The notes: generated from the sequence alone by a model not told the origin. A stretch of 64,000 nt of DNA from Ruminococcus sp. (GCF_017650195.1 NZ_JAGCFH010000154.1:1-64000); one strand, 5' to 3'. Counted from the first letter of the stretch, positions 16,660-26,106 are shown. Numbers and translations: made by a program.

Positions 16660-18846
16660 ATGAAAAAGTTAATTTCTGCAGTCACATCACTGTGTATGGC
16701 TGCATCACTGGTAAGCACGGTAGTTCCTGCTTCAGTAGGCGCTGCTGACGCTTCCAAGGGCTTTGCTATTAAAACATATGACATCAGCAAGCCAGCTTCA
16801 GCTGATGCTCAGTCCTCCATAACAATTAATAAGAAGGATATTCCTGCTGGCGGTTATGTTCTTCCTTCGGCAGTTTACTATTCGGAAGGCGTTGATAATT
16901 CAACTGATTCACTTCTCGTATCTGTAACAACAGACTCAAAGGATATCTCATTCAAGCTTTATGATCCTACAGAGTCATATACATCTGACGAGAAGGAATA
17001 TACAATCAAGGGTTCAACTTTCAAGTGTGATAACTATATCTCATTTGCAGGTAATTACAATAAGCTGGACGGTTATTCAGCAGCTGGTCTCTATGTATTC
17101 GGTGTAGATTCATCCCAGACCGCAGCTGGTACTGACAACTACTATATCGGATGCTCATGGATGAGTAACGGTGAGGATTATGCTTGGGCTGGCGATAAGT
17201 CTGATTCATATCCTTTCTATGTATTTGATACAGTTATTCCCCAGAACATCGCAGCTGGTACTTACACACTCAAGTTCTGTGAGTACAACACAGATGCTTC
17301 AGGAAAGAACAACAACCCCTCACCTATGGTTGAAGGCGAGAAGACAAGATTCACTACAGAGGGCAAGAATCTTAAACTTGAGACAATGACAATCAAGGTT
17401 ACAGAGGACGGCGGCGACGTTGCTGGAACAACTACAACAACAACTGCTCCTCAGCCTACAACAACATCAACAACATCAACAACAGTTGGTGGTCAGACAT
17501 CAAACGCTGACATCAGCTTTGCTTTCGTTGATGAGAACGGTAAGTCTACAGTTGAAGCAAAGGCTGGCGACGAGATCACAGTTTTTGCTAACGTAACAGC
17601 TGGCGGCAAGCCCGTATCAGCTATGGACGTTCAGTTCAAGGCTTCAGAGCAGATTAAGATCACAGCTATCGGCGGTAAGTCAGCTGCTCTCGGCAACAAG
17701 AAGGTTTCTTCAAACCTTGATGAGTATCGTGCAAACTTCACATCAACAGGTACAGACGGTGAGCCTCTCGTTCCTGAGGATGGCAAGGCTGCATTCACAC
17801 TCGTTGCTACAATCCCTGAAGGCACAGCAAACGGAACATACACAGTAGGTTTCGACAGCCAGTGCAAGGTATTCAAGGACAGCACAAAGTTCAATTATGA
17901 GACAGCATTCACACCTCTTACAATTAAAGTTGGTGACGGCGGCGATGTTGTTGTTGATCCTCCTATAACAACTACAACTACAACTGCTCCTCAGCCTACA
18001 ACAACTACAACAACTGTAACAGACGGCGGTCAGTCTTCAAATGCAGACATCAAGTTTACATTTGCAGATGAGAATGGCGCAAGCAAGGTTACAGCAAAGG
18101 CTGGCGATGAGATCACAGTTTATGCAAACGTAGTAGCAGACGGCAAGCCTGTATCAGCTATGGACGTACAGTTCAAGGCTTCAGAGCAGATCAAGATCAC
18201 TGCTATTGGCGGCAAGACAACTGCTCTCGGCAACAAGAAGGTTTCTACAAACCTCGACGAGTACCGTGCAAACTTCACATCAACAGGTACAGACGGTGAG
18301 CCTCTCGTTCCTACAGATGGCAAGGCTGCATTCACACTCGTTGTTACAATCCCTGAAGGCACAGCAAACGGAACATACACAGTAGGTTTCGACAGCCAGT
18401 GCAAGGTATTCAAGGACAGCACAAAGTTCAATTATGAGACATCATTTGTTCCGCTCGAGATCACAGTTGGTGATGTAGTAACAACAACTACAACAACTAC
18501 AACAGTTATAACTACAACTACAACTGTTACATCTACAGAGGAAGGCAAGACAACTACAACAACTACAACTACAACTCCTCCTGCAGAGGGCGACAAGCTC
18601 ACTCCTGTATGGGGTGACGCTAACTGCGACGGCGCTGTAGACGTTTGTGACGTTGTTCTCGTACTCACATACCTCAACGACAACACAATCGATTACTTCA
18701 CAGCTCAGGGTAAGGTTAACGCTGACGTTAACGCTCCTCAGGCTAAGGAAGGCGCAGTAGATCCTAAGGGCGTTAAGATTGATGCTGACGACCAGGAGAC
18801 ACTCGTTAAGTTCTGCCTCAAGTACATCGACAAGCTCCCCGTTTGA
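16660..18846 (+). CDS. scaA: Scaffoldin ScaA (N-terminal module, two cohesins, dockerin)
   Basis: A 728-residue enzyme-bearing scaffoldin. Signal peptide 1-28; N-terminal module about 32-255, whose end (YPFYVFDTVIPQNIAAGTYT) resembles a divergent cohesin; Thr-linker; cohesin 1 about 281-425; Thr-linker; cohesin 2 about 460-603; long Thr-linker; dockerin about 647-728 (GDANCDGAVDVCDVVLVLTY, then KIDADDQETLVKFCLKY). The two cohesins are nearly identical and share long identical DNA stretches (17820-17901 versus 18357-18441). The dockerin is known in the species to bind ScaB cohesins. Two cohesins match what I recall for strain FD-1, whereas strain 17 has three. Confidence 0.93.
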   Translation: MKKLISAVTSLCMAASLVSTVVPASVGAADASKGFAIKTYDISKPASADAQSSITINKKDIPAGGYVLPSAVYYSEGVDNSTDSLLVSVTTDSKDISFKLYDPTESYTSDEKEYTIKGSTFKCDNYISFAGNYNKLDGYSAAGLYVFGVDSSQTAAGTDNYYIGCSWMSNGEDYAWAGDKSDSYPFYVFDTVIPQNIAAGTYTLKFCEYNTDASGKNNNPSPMVEGEKTRFTTEGKNLKLETMTIKVTEDGGDVAGTTTTTTAPQPTTTSTTSTTVGGQTSNADISFAFVDENGKSTVEAKAGDEITVFANVTAGGKPVSAMDVQFKASEQIKITAIGGKSAALGNKKVSSNLDEYRANFTSTGTDGEPLVPEDGKAAFTLVATIPEGTANGTYTVGFDSQCKVFKDSTKFNYETAFTPLTIKVGDGGDVVVDPPITTTTTTAPQPTTTTTTVTDGGQSSNADIKFTFADENGASKVTAKAGDEITVYANVVADGKPVSAMDVQFKASEQIKITAIGGKTTALGNKKVSTNLDEYRANFTSTGTDGEPLVPTDGKAAFTLVVTIPEGTANGTYTVGFDSQCKVFKDSTKFNYETSFVPLEITVGDVVTTTTTTTTVITTTTTVTSTEEGKTTTTTTTTTPPAEGDKLTPVWGDANCDGAVDVCDVVLVLTYLNDNTIDYFTAQGKVNADVNAPQAKEGAVDPKGVKIDADDQETLVKFCLKYIDKLPV

Positions 18847-18906
18847 GAACAGTATAAGAACGTACTAATTTAATAAGAGCGTAATGCTCGGAAAGGAAAT
18901 GCACTG

Positions 18907-21900
18907 ATGAAGAAACTGCTTTCTGCAGTTACATCCGTTGCCATGAGCGTATCGCTCATGGCAGGTGCATTTGCTTCGTCAGTTAGTGCTGCCGGTAGTA
19001 TATCTGCCGAGCAGCCTAACATTAGTATGGGCGAAGTACTGGATGTTTCTGCTAAGACATTCGCTGCAGACGGAACAGTTGAATGGAAGATCCCGACAGT
19101 AACAGCAGCACCCGGCCAGACGGTCACAATGCCAATTGTTGCACTGGGTTCAAGCCTTGAGGTTTCAGGCGGACAGTTTACAATCAAAGCTGCCGCGCCG
19201 ATTAAGTTCGATTCAATCGTAACAGGTAATGCATACGGTTACAATATTGCTTCCAATGCAGACGAAAATACATTTCTTTTTAGTGGTGTAAAGGGTAAGA
19301 TAGCTGCAGAGAATTCTGTAGTTGGTACTCTTAAATTCACTATCCCCGCAGACTGTGCGGAGGGTAAATACGACGTAAAGTGGTCTGAGGGTACAGCAAG
19401 TGCTCCCAAGGGCGTAAATGTAACAGACAAGGTAAAATTCACAGATGGTGCTATCAATGTCAAGAAGGACGCTGAAGAAGGTACAATCGAGTGGGTACTC
19501 GACGATGTTACAGCTGAGCCTGGTGAGAAGGTTACTCTTAAGGCTTACGTAAATAATACTGAAGGTTCCGCAATCGGAGTTGCAGGCGGTCAGTTCGTTA
19601 TCAACGCTGATTCACCCCTCAAGTTCGATTCCGTTAAGGGCGGCGGAGCTTATGACGCTGAGATAGAGGTTAACAAAGAGGGCGCTCAGCCTGCATTCCT
19701 CTTCTCCAAGTTCGCTAAGGACGGCGTTGTTGCAGCCGATAAGGCTGAGATTATGACACTTACTTATGTTGTTCCTACAGATTGTGCTGAGGGCAAGTAT
19801 AATGTTAAGTGGGCAGAGCAGACTGTAAGTAACGGAAAGGCTAAGAATATTACTTCAAAGGTAACATTCAAGGATGGTTCTATCACAGTCAAGAAGGCTT
19901 CTGCTGATGGCAAGATCAAGTGGGTACTCGGAAACGAAACAGCAGCTCCTGGAGATACAGTAGAGCTCAGTGCAGTTGTTGATTCAGCTGACGCAGCAGT
20001 AGCTATCGCAGGCGCACAGTTTGCTATCGCTTCTGAGACTGACAGCATCAAGCTTTCATCCTATTCTGAGAAATCAGAGGCTTATGATGCAGCTATAAGC
20101 GCTAATATCGGCAAGGGTATCCTTATGTTCGGTAAGCCCGGTACAGCAGCTGTAGCAGCAGCAGATGGCAAAACAGTTGTAAAGCTCAGCTTCAAGGTTG
20201 ACGACAACTGCAAGGAAGGCACATACAAGATAAAGTGGGCTGATCAGAGCATCAGTAACGCATTATCTGAGAATATCACTTCAAAGGTACAGTTCGTTGA
20301 CGGTTCTATCACTGTAGCTTCAAACGCTCAGAAGGCAATCACATGGGACATCGAAGATGTAACAGTAGAGCCCGGTACTAAGAGTGCTGCTTTGAAGGTA
20401 ACCGTTAAGGGAACTTCTGACCTCGCTATTGCAGGCGGTCAGTTTGGTATCTCAGCTAAGTCTCCTATAACTCTTAATAAGATCGAGGGTACTCCTTACG
20501 GCGCAGAGCTCTCAAAGAACGCTGAGCAGAATGTTTACCTCTTTGCTAAGACAACAGGTAAGGCAGAGGCTGATGGTACAGTTATCATGACACTTACATT
20601 CGATATTCCCGAAAACTGTGCAGCAGGTACATATGCTGTAGAGTGGAAGGATACCACAGTAAGTGCTGAAAAGGGTGTTAACGTAACTTCAAAGGTAAAG
20701 TTTGAGAATGGTTCTATCACTATTGGTGGAACTACAACAAGCTCTACAACTTCAGTTACAACCACTTCTACAACAACAAACGACGGTAATCCTACAACAA
20801 CTACAACTCTGTCCGGCGAGTCAAATAATACCGAAACAACTACAACAACTGAGCCCATTGTTATTCCTGAGGATAAGGCAATAGCATGGATCGTTGGTAA
20901 TGCTGCGGGTTATGCCGGCGATGAGGTAACTATCAAGGTTACTGTTTATGATCCTAACAAGAGCGCACTCGCTATCAGCGGTGCAATGTTTGATATGGCA
21001 TCAGGCGACGGTGCTAAGCTTACAGACGTAAGCGAAGTAACTGCTTACTCCAACGGCAAGGTATTAAAGAGCGATGACAAGATCAGAATCATGTTCTTTG
21101 ATAACAAGGGTGAAAGACACTCTGCTGCTGACGGAGCAACAGTAGTTGAACTCAAGTATACGATCGATAAGGACGCTAAGCCAGGTACAGTTATACCTGT
21201 TGAGATCAAGGATCTCTCAGCTTCAGGCGAAAAGTCAGAGAATATTGCTTCCAAGATCTTCACAGTGAAGGGCAGCATTACAGTTCTGACACCTACAACA
21301 TCGACAACTACTACATCTTCAACTACTACAACAACAAGTTCAAGCACATCGACTGAAACTAAGCCCACAACAACAAGTTCTTCGACAAGCTCATCGACTG
21401 ACACTAAGCCTACAACTACAAGCACATCGACGAGCACATCGACAGATACTACAACAACAAGTTCTTCGACAAGCTCAACAACGAGCACATCGACAGATAC
21501 TACAACAACAAGTTCTTCGACAAGCTCAACAACGAGCACATCGACAGATACTAATACTTCCACAACAACAACTACTACAAGCACATCAACAGGCACATCT
21601 ACCACAACAGTTACTCTGTACTCCACAACCTCCACAAGCGAGGGCTGGGTTAAGGCTTATGCTACTATTTCTACAGAAGCAGGCTTCTATTTCAGCCACG
21701 ATGACGGAGCAAAGGAGAACAGCGGTTTCCAGGCTGGTCAGGTAAAGGCCCTCAGCATTGTAGACGTTTATGAGGATGGAAGAGAAGTAGTAAGAAAGAA
21801 TATTGATCTTTCACTGGTGAATTACCATGGTGCAACTCCTGAGGAGGTTTACAACTCTACAGAGCATGGCACTGAAACTGAAGTTGAGCTGTCAGACTTT

Positions 21901-22371
21901 GAGTATCAGGTTCCGGCATTCTACGGTGATCTGGCACTTGTTGACAAGACAGGCGATGCACTTACTATTACTGCTTATATCGGTGTTAAGGGTGATATCA
22001 CTCTTAGCAACATTGTAGATGCAAATGACTGTTCAATCGCTCTGCAATACTACTCATTCCTTTCAGTAAACGGAAATGTTCCTTCCGGATATAGCATTGG
22101 TACACATAATAAGAACGGTCTTAAAGTACCTTCCGGAATGGAGGAGCTCTTTGAGAACTTCGCAGCATTCCTCGGTGATGTAACCGAAAACGAATGGGAT
22201 GCAGGTAACTGGTCTACACTGAAGGCAGTAAGAGAGATAAGTGCTGTTGACGCTTCACAGATTCTTGCGTTCTACGCACAGAGATCGTCATCGTCTTATA
22301 ACGATTATACTAGCAGACAGCTTTGGGAAAGCATTCAGAAGAAATCAGCAAGCGAATTTACTGGTTCATAA
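18907..22371 (+). CDS. scaB: Scaffoldin ScaB (five cohesins, X-module plus dockerin)
   Basis: A 1154-residue anchoring scaffoldin. Signal peptide 1-29; cohesins at about 56-187, 192-330, 335-473 and 476-608 lie head to tail with almost no linker. Then come a short Thr-linker, cohesin 5 at about 657-797, a Ser/Thr linker of about 110 residues, and an X-dockerin at 909-1154 ending in ISAVDASQILAFYAQR. Each cohesin opens with a Trp motif (EWK, EWV, KWV, TWD, AWI) and closes with (S/A)IT or INV. All five are of one type, different from the ScaA cohesins, so they should hold the ScaA dockerin; the X-dockerin binds ScaE. I recall nine cohesins in FD-1 and seven in strain 17. Confidence 0.93.
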   Translation: MKKLLSAVTSVAMSVSLMAGAFASSVSAAGSISAEQPNISMGEVLDVSAKTFAADGTVEWKIPTVTAAPGQTVTMPIVALGSSLEVSGGQFTIKAAAPIKFDSIVTGNAYGYNIASNADENTFLFSGVKGKIAAENSVVGTLKFTIPADCAEGKYDVKWSEGTASAPKGVNVTDKVKFTDGAINVKKDAEEGTIEWVLDDVTAEPGEKVTLKAYVNNTEGSAIGVAGGQFVINADSPLKFDSVKGGGAYDAEIEVNKEGAQPAFLFSKFAKDGVVAADKAEIMTLTYVVPTDCAEGKYNVKWAEQTVSNGKAKNITSKVTFKDGSITVKKASADGKIKWVLGNETAAPGDTVELSAVVDSADAAVAIAGAQFAIASETDSIKLSSYSEKSEAYDAAISANIGKGILMFGKPGTAAVAAADGKTVVKLSFKVDDNCKEGTYKIKWADQSISNALSENITSKVQFVDGSITVASNAQKAITWDIEDVTVEPGTKSAALKVTVKGTSDLAIAGGQFGISAKSPITLNKIEGTPYGAELSKNAEQNVYLFAKTTGKAEADGTVIMTLTFDIPENCAAGTYAVEWKDTTVSAEKGVNVTSKVKFENGSITIGGTTTSSTTSVTTTSTTTNDGNPTTTTTLSGESNNTETTTTTEPIVIPEDKAIAWIVGNAAGYAGDEVTIKVTVYDPNKSALAISGAMFDMASGDGAKLTDVSEVTAYSNGKVLKSDDKIRIMFFDNKGERHSAADGATVVELKYTIDKDAKPGTVIPVEIKDLSASGEKSENIASKIFTVKGSITVLTPTTSTTTTSSTTTTTSSSTSTETKPTTTSSSTSSSTDTKPTTTSTSTSTSTDTTTTSSSTSSTTSTSTDTTTTSSSTSSTTSTSTDTNTSTTTTTTSTSTGTSTTTVTLYSTTSTSEGWVKAYATISTEAGFYFSHDDGAKENSGFQAGQVKALSIVDVYEDGREVVRKNIDLSLVNYHGATPEEVYNSTEHGTETEVELSDFEYQVPAFYGDLALVDKTGDALTITAYIGVKGDITLSNIVDANDCSIALQYYSFLSVNGNVPSGYSIGTHNKNGLKVPSGMEELFENFAAFLGDVTENEWDAGNWSTLKAVREISAVDASQILAFYAQRSSSSYNDYTSRQLWESIQKKSASEFTGS

Positions 22372-22374
22372 TCT

Positions 22375-22406
22375 AAAAAAGCAGGTCGAAAGACCTGCTT
22401 TTTTTT
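22375..22406 (+). terminator. Strong terminator after scaB
   Basis: Perfect stem AAAAAAGCAGGTC / GACCTGCTTTTTT with a GAAA tetraloop and eight T residues. It ends the scaC-scaA-scaB operon. Confidence 0.95.
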
Positions 22407-22612
22407 ACATAAAATACCGATTGACATAGTATGCACGTAATGCTATAATAGGGATGCTGAAGCTAAAAAAAATAACGGAAATTGCGATAAATAATACTAA
22501 AAGTTCAATTGTTCGAAAATATTACGTTCCATTAAGGCCTATATTGTGAAATAAGCACAAAAAGGCAGAATATTAATCGTCAATAATTTTTGAAAAAAAT
22601 GCGTACTTCTGC

Positions 22613-22641
22613 TTGACTTATTGTTGTTTATGTGATAAAAT
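22613..22641 (+). promoter_or_regulatory. cttA promoter
   Basis: TTGACT, 17-bp spacer, TAAAAT with an extended TGA just upstream. It makes cttA independent of the scaC-scaA-scaB operon. The gap 22407-22612 before it shows nothing else. Confidence 0.75.
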
Positions 22642-22647
22642 GAAGTT

Positions 22648-22757
22648 ATGAATTTTGGGGCGAATTGTACATTTACGCAGATTACACCCCCGAAATTTAG
22701 CCTAATGCACGGGGCCGCTTGCGACCAAGACGTGTCTCGGGCAAAAGGGGAATAAAC
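22648..22757 (+). ncRNA. Structured 5' leader of cttA
   Basis: About 110 nt. An 11-bp stem (two wobbles) joins GAATTTTGGGG near 22650-22661 to CCCCGAAATTT near 22688-22699, with a loop of about 27 bases. A second weaker stem (GCACG with CGTGT, around 22707-22736) precedes the SD AGGGGA. No known riboswitch consensus was recognised. Confidence 0.4.
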
Positions 22758-25019
22758 ATGTTAGAGAGGTATAGAACGATGAAGAATTCATTATTCAAGA
22801 GAGCAATCGCAGCAGCAGCAGCTGTCCCGCTGGCTCTTACACAGTGTCTCACTTATGCAAATGCTGTATCAACAAATCAAGTTGCAGGTACCGTAAAAGT
22901 GCAGGCTGAGGAAAAGGGTGGAGTAACAATCGAGGATCTGCTCTATATCCCCGCAGATCAGACAGTATCCAAATGGAACAAGAACTTACTCTACAAGTTT
23001 GCTTCATTTGAGGGTAAGAGCGGTTCAATCGACGTTAACGAGTATGCTGAGGAGATCATCAGCAAGGCTGGCGATTATAAGGATGTTGCTGAGTATGCAT
23101 TAAACTTGCTTAGCGATGTTAACTACAATTTAAAGTCAAACCTTGACCTTGTTATTTCAGGTAAGGTTGCAGAGCCCGACTTCAATGAATTGATAAAGAG
23201 TGAAATGAATGGTGCATCAAAGGCTCCTAAGGCTGCTCCTGGACGTTCAAATGCTCCTAAGTATGAGTTGCCAGAGGGATTTGATACATCTATCCTTCCT
23301 GAGGGAATTGATATTGATGAGCTTAAGAACATAGACCTTTCAACAATTGATAAGTCAGTTCGTGAGGACCTCGCTGAAAAGTATGGAATCCCCGAGCTTG
23401 CTAGCGATGATGTTAAGACCATCCAGGATCTTGCAAGTGTTGCAGAAATAACTATTGACAATGACGTAATTAAAAACATTGCTCAGGATTATGTAGCAAT
23501 TGAGATGTCTGACATCGACTTTACTGCAACAGATGAGGAGCCCACAAAGGTAGGCGGTGAATTCATAGTTACCATCAAGGGTTCAGATCTTAACAGCGGT
23601 ACATCAGTTTCTGCTGAGTTTGAGTATAAGTGCAACGACGGCAATACATATTACCTCGGTCAGCTTCCTAAGTTCTTCCAGGACAGCTTAAAGGCTATTA
23701 AGGCTGCTGGAGACAAGGGTATCCAGGAGAAGTTCCAGAAGTCACTTGCTGATACACTTCAGAAGAAGTACGATGAAAAGCTTGACAAGTTCATAGCTGT
23801 AGCAGGCGAGGGCAACAGAATGGTTACATACTTCCTTGGATCACAGAAGCGTGAGAAGACTTACGCAAATGTTTCAGAGGCTATAGCAAGAGTTAATCAG
23901 TTCCTTGCCGATAAGGGCAGAACAGAGCAGATTCCTGCAACAGCAACAGACATCGCTGCTAACGAAACTGTTCTTAAGTACTACGCTAAGGCTATGGAAG
24001 CTACAGACAACAAGTTCAACATCTCCGCTGCTGACCTTGGCAAGTTCGCTGACAGTCTTATGAACATTAAGGCTGAGACAGAGGGTGCTAAGGGTAAGGT
24101 AACATTTACAGTTCCTGAGAGCGAGAAGGAGATCAACGAGTTATCAGAGTATCTTGCTAAGCAGGGTTACGTTCTTGTAAATTCTTACAAGAAGATAACA
24201 GCTGCTACAGATCTTTCAGGCCTCAAGACCAAGGAGATTGGCGACGTTGACGTTCAGATCGAGAGAGTTCTCGTAACTGATACAACTACTACTGTTACAA
24301 CAACAGATAATAATACTACAACTACTGTAACTACATCAATGGTTAAGCAGTATCTTGACTACGATACAGACGATGCTTACTACTTCAACATCGAAGAAGA
24401 GTTCGACAAGGTTCAGGTTCAGAACGCTAAGCTTCACACAATCTATGTTGAAGGCTATACAGATGCTGACGGAAATAAGGTCAACTCTAAGGAAATCGAC
24501 AAGATAGAGGACGTTTCAGCAGACAGAATCAGCTTTGGTGATGCAACACCTGCTAATACGTACAAGGCAGACAATACAAACTTCAGGTATGACGTAAACA
24601 TCTACGTTGACGGCAAGGCTGTTAAGGAAGCTGTTGGAGTGCCTGCTACAATCAGAGCTTATATCGGCGTTAAGGGCGATGCAAACCTTGATGGTTTCGC
24701 AGATGCAGTTGACGCTTCACAGGTTCTCAGATACTATACTCTGCTTTCAGGCGGTAAGACAGCTTATGAGGTTAACCTTTCACAGAGCAAGCTTGCAACA
24801 AATCCGAGAAACGAGTATGAGGAATTCGCAGCATTCCTTTGCGATGTAAATCCTGATGCTGATCCTCCTGTTACAAGACTTGCAAGAAAGGGCGACAGAA
24901 TAGTTGATGCTGTTGACTCTTCGCAGATCCTTAGATTCTACACATTAAGATCAAATGAGGACAATAACTCTAAGTCAAACAAGGAACTCTGGACTGAAGC
25001 AACAGCCAAGAAATCATGA
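22758..25019 (+). CDS. cttA: CttA, cellulose-binding cellulosome protein with X-dockerin
   Basis: A 753-residue secreted protein. Signal peptide ending near LTYANAVS; a large N-terminal region (about 35-500) that in R. flavefaciens CttA contains two carbohydrate-binding modules attaching the cell to cellulose; a Thr/Asn linker about 507-528; and a C-terminal X-dockerin about 528-753 with ADAVDASQVLRYYTLLSG and VDAVDSSQILRFYTLRS, known to bind the ScaE cohesin. The N-terminal modules are not obviously similar to common CBM families. ATG 22758 has AGGGGA upstream; ATG 22779 (MKNSLFKRA, with AGAGAGG) is an equally plausible start. It has its own promoter. Confidence 0.9.
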   Translation: MLERYRTMKNSLFKRAIAAAAAVPLALTQCLTYANAVSTNQVAGTVKVQAEEKGGVTIEDLLYIPADQTVSKWNKNLLYKFASFEGKSGSIDVNEYAEEIISKAGDYKDVAEYALNLLSDVNYNLKSNLDLVISGKVAEPDFNELIKSEMNGASKAPKAAPGRSNAPKYELPEGFDTSILPEGIDIDELKNIDLSTIDKSVREDLAEKYGIPELASDDVKTIQDLASVAEITIDNDVIKNIAQDYVAIEMSDIDFTATDEEPTKVGGEFIVTIKGSDLNSGTSVSAEFEYKCNDGNTYYLGQLPKFFQDSLKAIKAAGDKGIQEKFQKSLADTLQKKYDEKLDKFIAVAGEGNRMVTYFLGSQKREKTYANVSEAIARVNQFLADKGRTEQIPATATDIAANETVLKYYAKAMEATDNKFNISAADLGKFADSLMNIKAETEGAKGKVTFTVPESEKEINELSEYLAKQGYVLVNSYKKITAATDLSGLKTKEIGDVDVQIERVLVTDTTTTVTTTDNNTTTTVTTSMVKQYLDYDTDDAYYFNIEEEFDKVQVQNAKLHTIYVEGYTDADGNKVNSKEIDKIEDVSADRISFGDATPANTYKADNTNFRYDVNIYVDGKAVKEAVGVPATIRAYIGVKGDANLDGFADAVDASQVLRYYTLLSGGKTAYEVNLSQSKLATNPRNEYEEFAAFLCDVNPDADPPVTRLARKGDRIVDAVDSSQILRFYTLRSNEDNNSKSNKELWTEATAKKS

Positions 25020-25052
25020 CTGACTAGGTCGGTCAATATTAAGAATGTTTAA

Positions 25053-25077
25053 TCTGCCGCCGATTAGCGGCGGCAGA
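25053..25077 (+). other. Very stable hairpin between cttA and scaE
   Basis: Perfect 10-bp GC-rich stem TCTGCCGCCG / CGGCGGCAGA with loop ATTAG, not followed by T residues. It may protect or process the mRNA, or act as a partial terminator, and so set the ScaE to CttA ratio. Confidence 0.6.
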
Positions 25078-25112
25078 AAACATATATAATATATTATATC
25101 TGAAAGGAAATA

Positions 25113-26051
25113 ATGACAATGAAGAAGAATGCATTTAAGAGTGCTATCGCTGCACTCGCTGTTTCTGCTGTAGCTCTTTCAAGCACAGCAATGACTGCTA
25201 TTGCTGGTTCAGCAACAGGCGACACATATGATACATCAAAGTATGATCCGTCAAAAGCTGATCCTAAGCCCACAATTAGTATTAACAAAGCAACTGTTGG
25301 AATCTCAAAAATCAGCGATCCGGTTGAAATGACACTTTCTGTATCTGGAGCTGAGGGCTACTACGCTCCTACAGGTTTCCACATTGACTATGATGAGAGA
25401 CTTACACTTGTTGAGAGAGATGGCGACATCGCTGAGATCGGCGCAGCTGGTAAGAAGCTCAACAAGGATATGACTAAGAATGGTGATCACGGCATATTCT
25501 TAACAACAGGTGCATCTGAGAACTCTGGTAGAGACGGTGTTCTTTGGACTTTTGATTTAAAGGTTCCTTCTGATGCAAAGATTGGCGATGTATACAAGGT
25601 TGAGGTTATGTACAAGAGCACACAGACAGCTAAGGACCTCTTCACAAATGTAGCACAGGATGAAGCTGGTCAGCTCATGCAGGCTTGGGTATTCACAAAC
25701 GGCATTGAGCAGGGCTCTATCGAAGTAGTTAATGATACACCTACTACACAGCCTACAACTACTTCAACAACTACAACAACTACAACAACATCTACATCTA
25801 CTTCAACATCAACTTCAACATCTACATCTACTTCAACATCAACTTCTACATCTACTTCAACTTCAACATCTACATCAACATCAACTTCTACATCTACAAC
25901 TTCTACAACAACTAAGAAGGTAACTACTACAAGCACAACAACTAAGAAGGCTGACGCAGCTAAGACAGGCGATACAAGTGCAGCTCTCGCTGTTGCTGGT
26001 CTTGCAGTTGCTGTAGGTACAGCATTTGTTCTCAGAAAGAAGGAAGACTAA
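25113..26051 (+). CDS. scaE: Anchoring scaffoldin ScaE (cohesin with cell-wall sorting signal)
   Basis: A 312-residue surface protein. Signal peptide 1-31; one cohesin about 50-207 of the type that binds X-dockerins of ScaB and CttA (GYYAPTGFHIDYDERL, GASENSGRDGVLWTFDLKVP); a long repetitive Thr/Ser linker about 208-275; and a C-terminal sorting signal 282-312 with hydrophobic segment and RKKED tail. The presumed sortase motif reads AAKTGD rather than LPxTG. ATG 25113 lies next to AAAGGAAAT; ATG 25119 is an alternative. It anchors the whole cellulosome to peptidoglycan. Confidence 0.92.
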   Translation: MTMKKNAFKSAIAALAVSAVALSSTAMTAIAGSATGDTYDTSKYDPSKADPKPTISINKATVGISKISDPVEMTLSVSGAEGYYAPTGFHIDYDERLTLVERDGDIAEIGAAGKKLNKDMTKNGDHGIFLTTGASENSGRDGVLWTFDLKVPSDAKIGDVYKVEVMYKSTQTAKDLFTNVAQDEAGQLMQAWVFTNGIEQGSIEVVNDTPTTQPTTTSTTTTTTTTSTSTSTSTSTSTSTSTSTSTSTSTSTSTSTSTSTSTTSTTTKKVTTTSTTTKKADAAKTGDTSAALAVAGLAVAVGTAFVLRKKED

Positions 26052-26077
26052 TTAATTAGTCATCTTAATGAATAATC

Positions 26078-26106
26078 AAAAGGCTCTCCATTCGGAGAGC
26101 CTTTTT
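26078..26106. terminator. Bidirectional terminator between scaE and the TtcA-like gene
   Basis: AAAAGGCTCTCC / GGAGAGCCTTTT with loop ATTC and T residues on both strands. Confidence 0.92.

Noticed and set aside
21045..21635. Minus-strand 196-codon open frame rich in Val
   Set aside because: It is the antisense image of the ScaB Thr/Ser linker; same explanation for 25670-25936 and the frame near 18432-18686.
16660..22371. Assembly artefact creating repeated cohesins
   Set aside because: Copies differ at many positions along the genes and frames are intact; tandem cohesins are expected in scaffoldins, although collapse of additional copies cannot be excluded.
22648..22757. c-di-GMP or mini-ykkC riboswitch before cttA
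   Set aside because: Some ACG and GGGC words are present but the conserved cores and spacing of those classes are not.
25750..25930. CRISPR-like or satellite repeat
   Set aside because: The short periodic ACATCTACTTCA pattern encodes the Thr/Ser linker of ScaE; there are no spacers.
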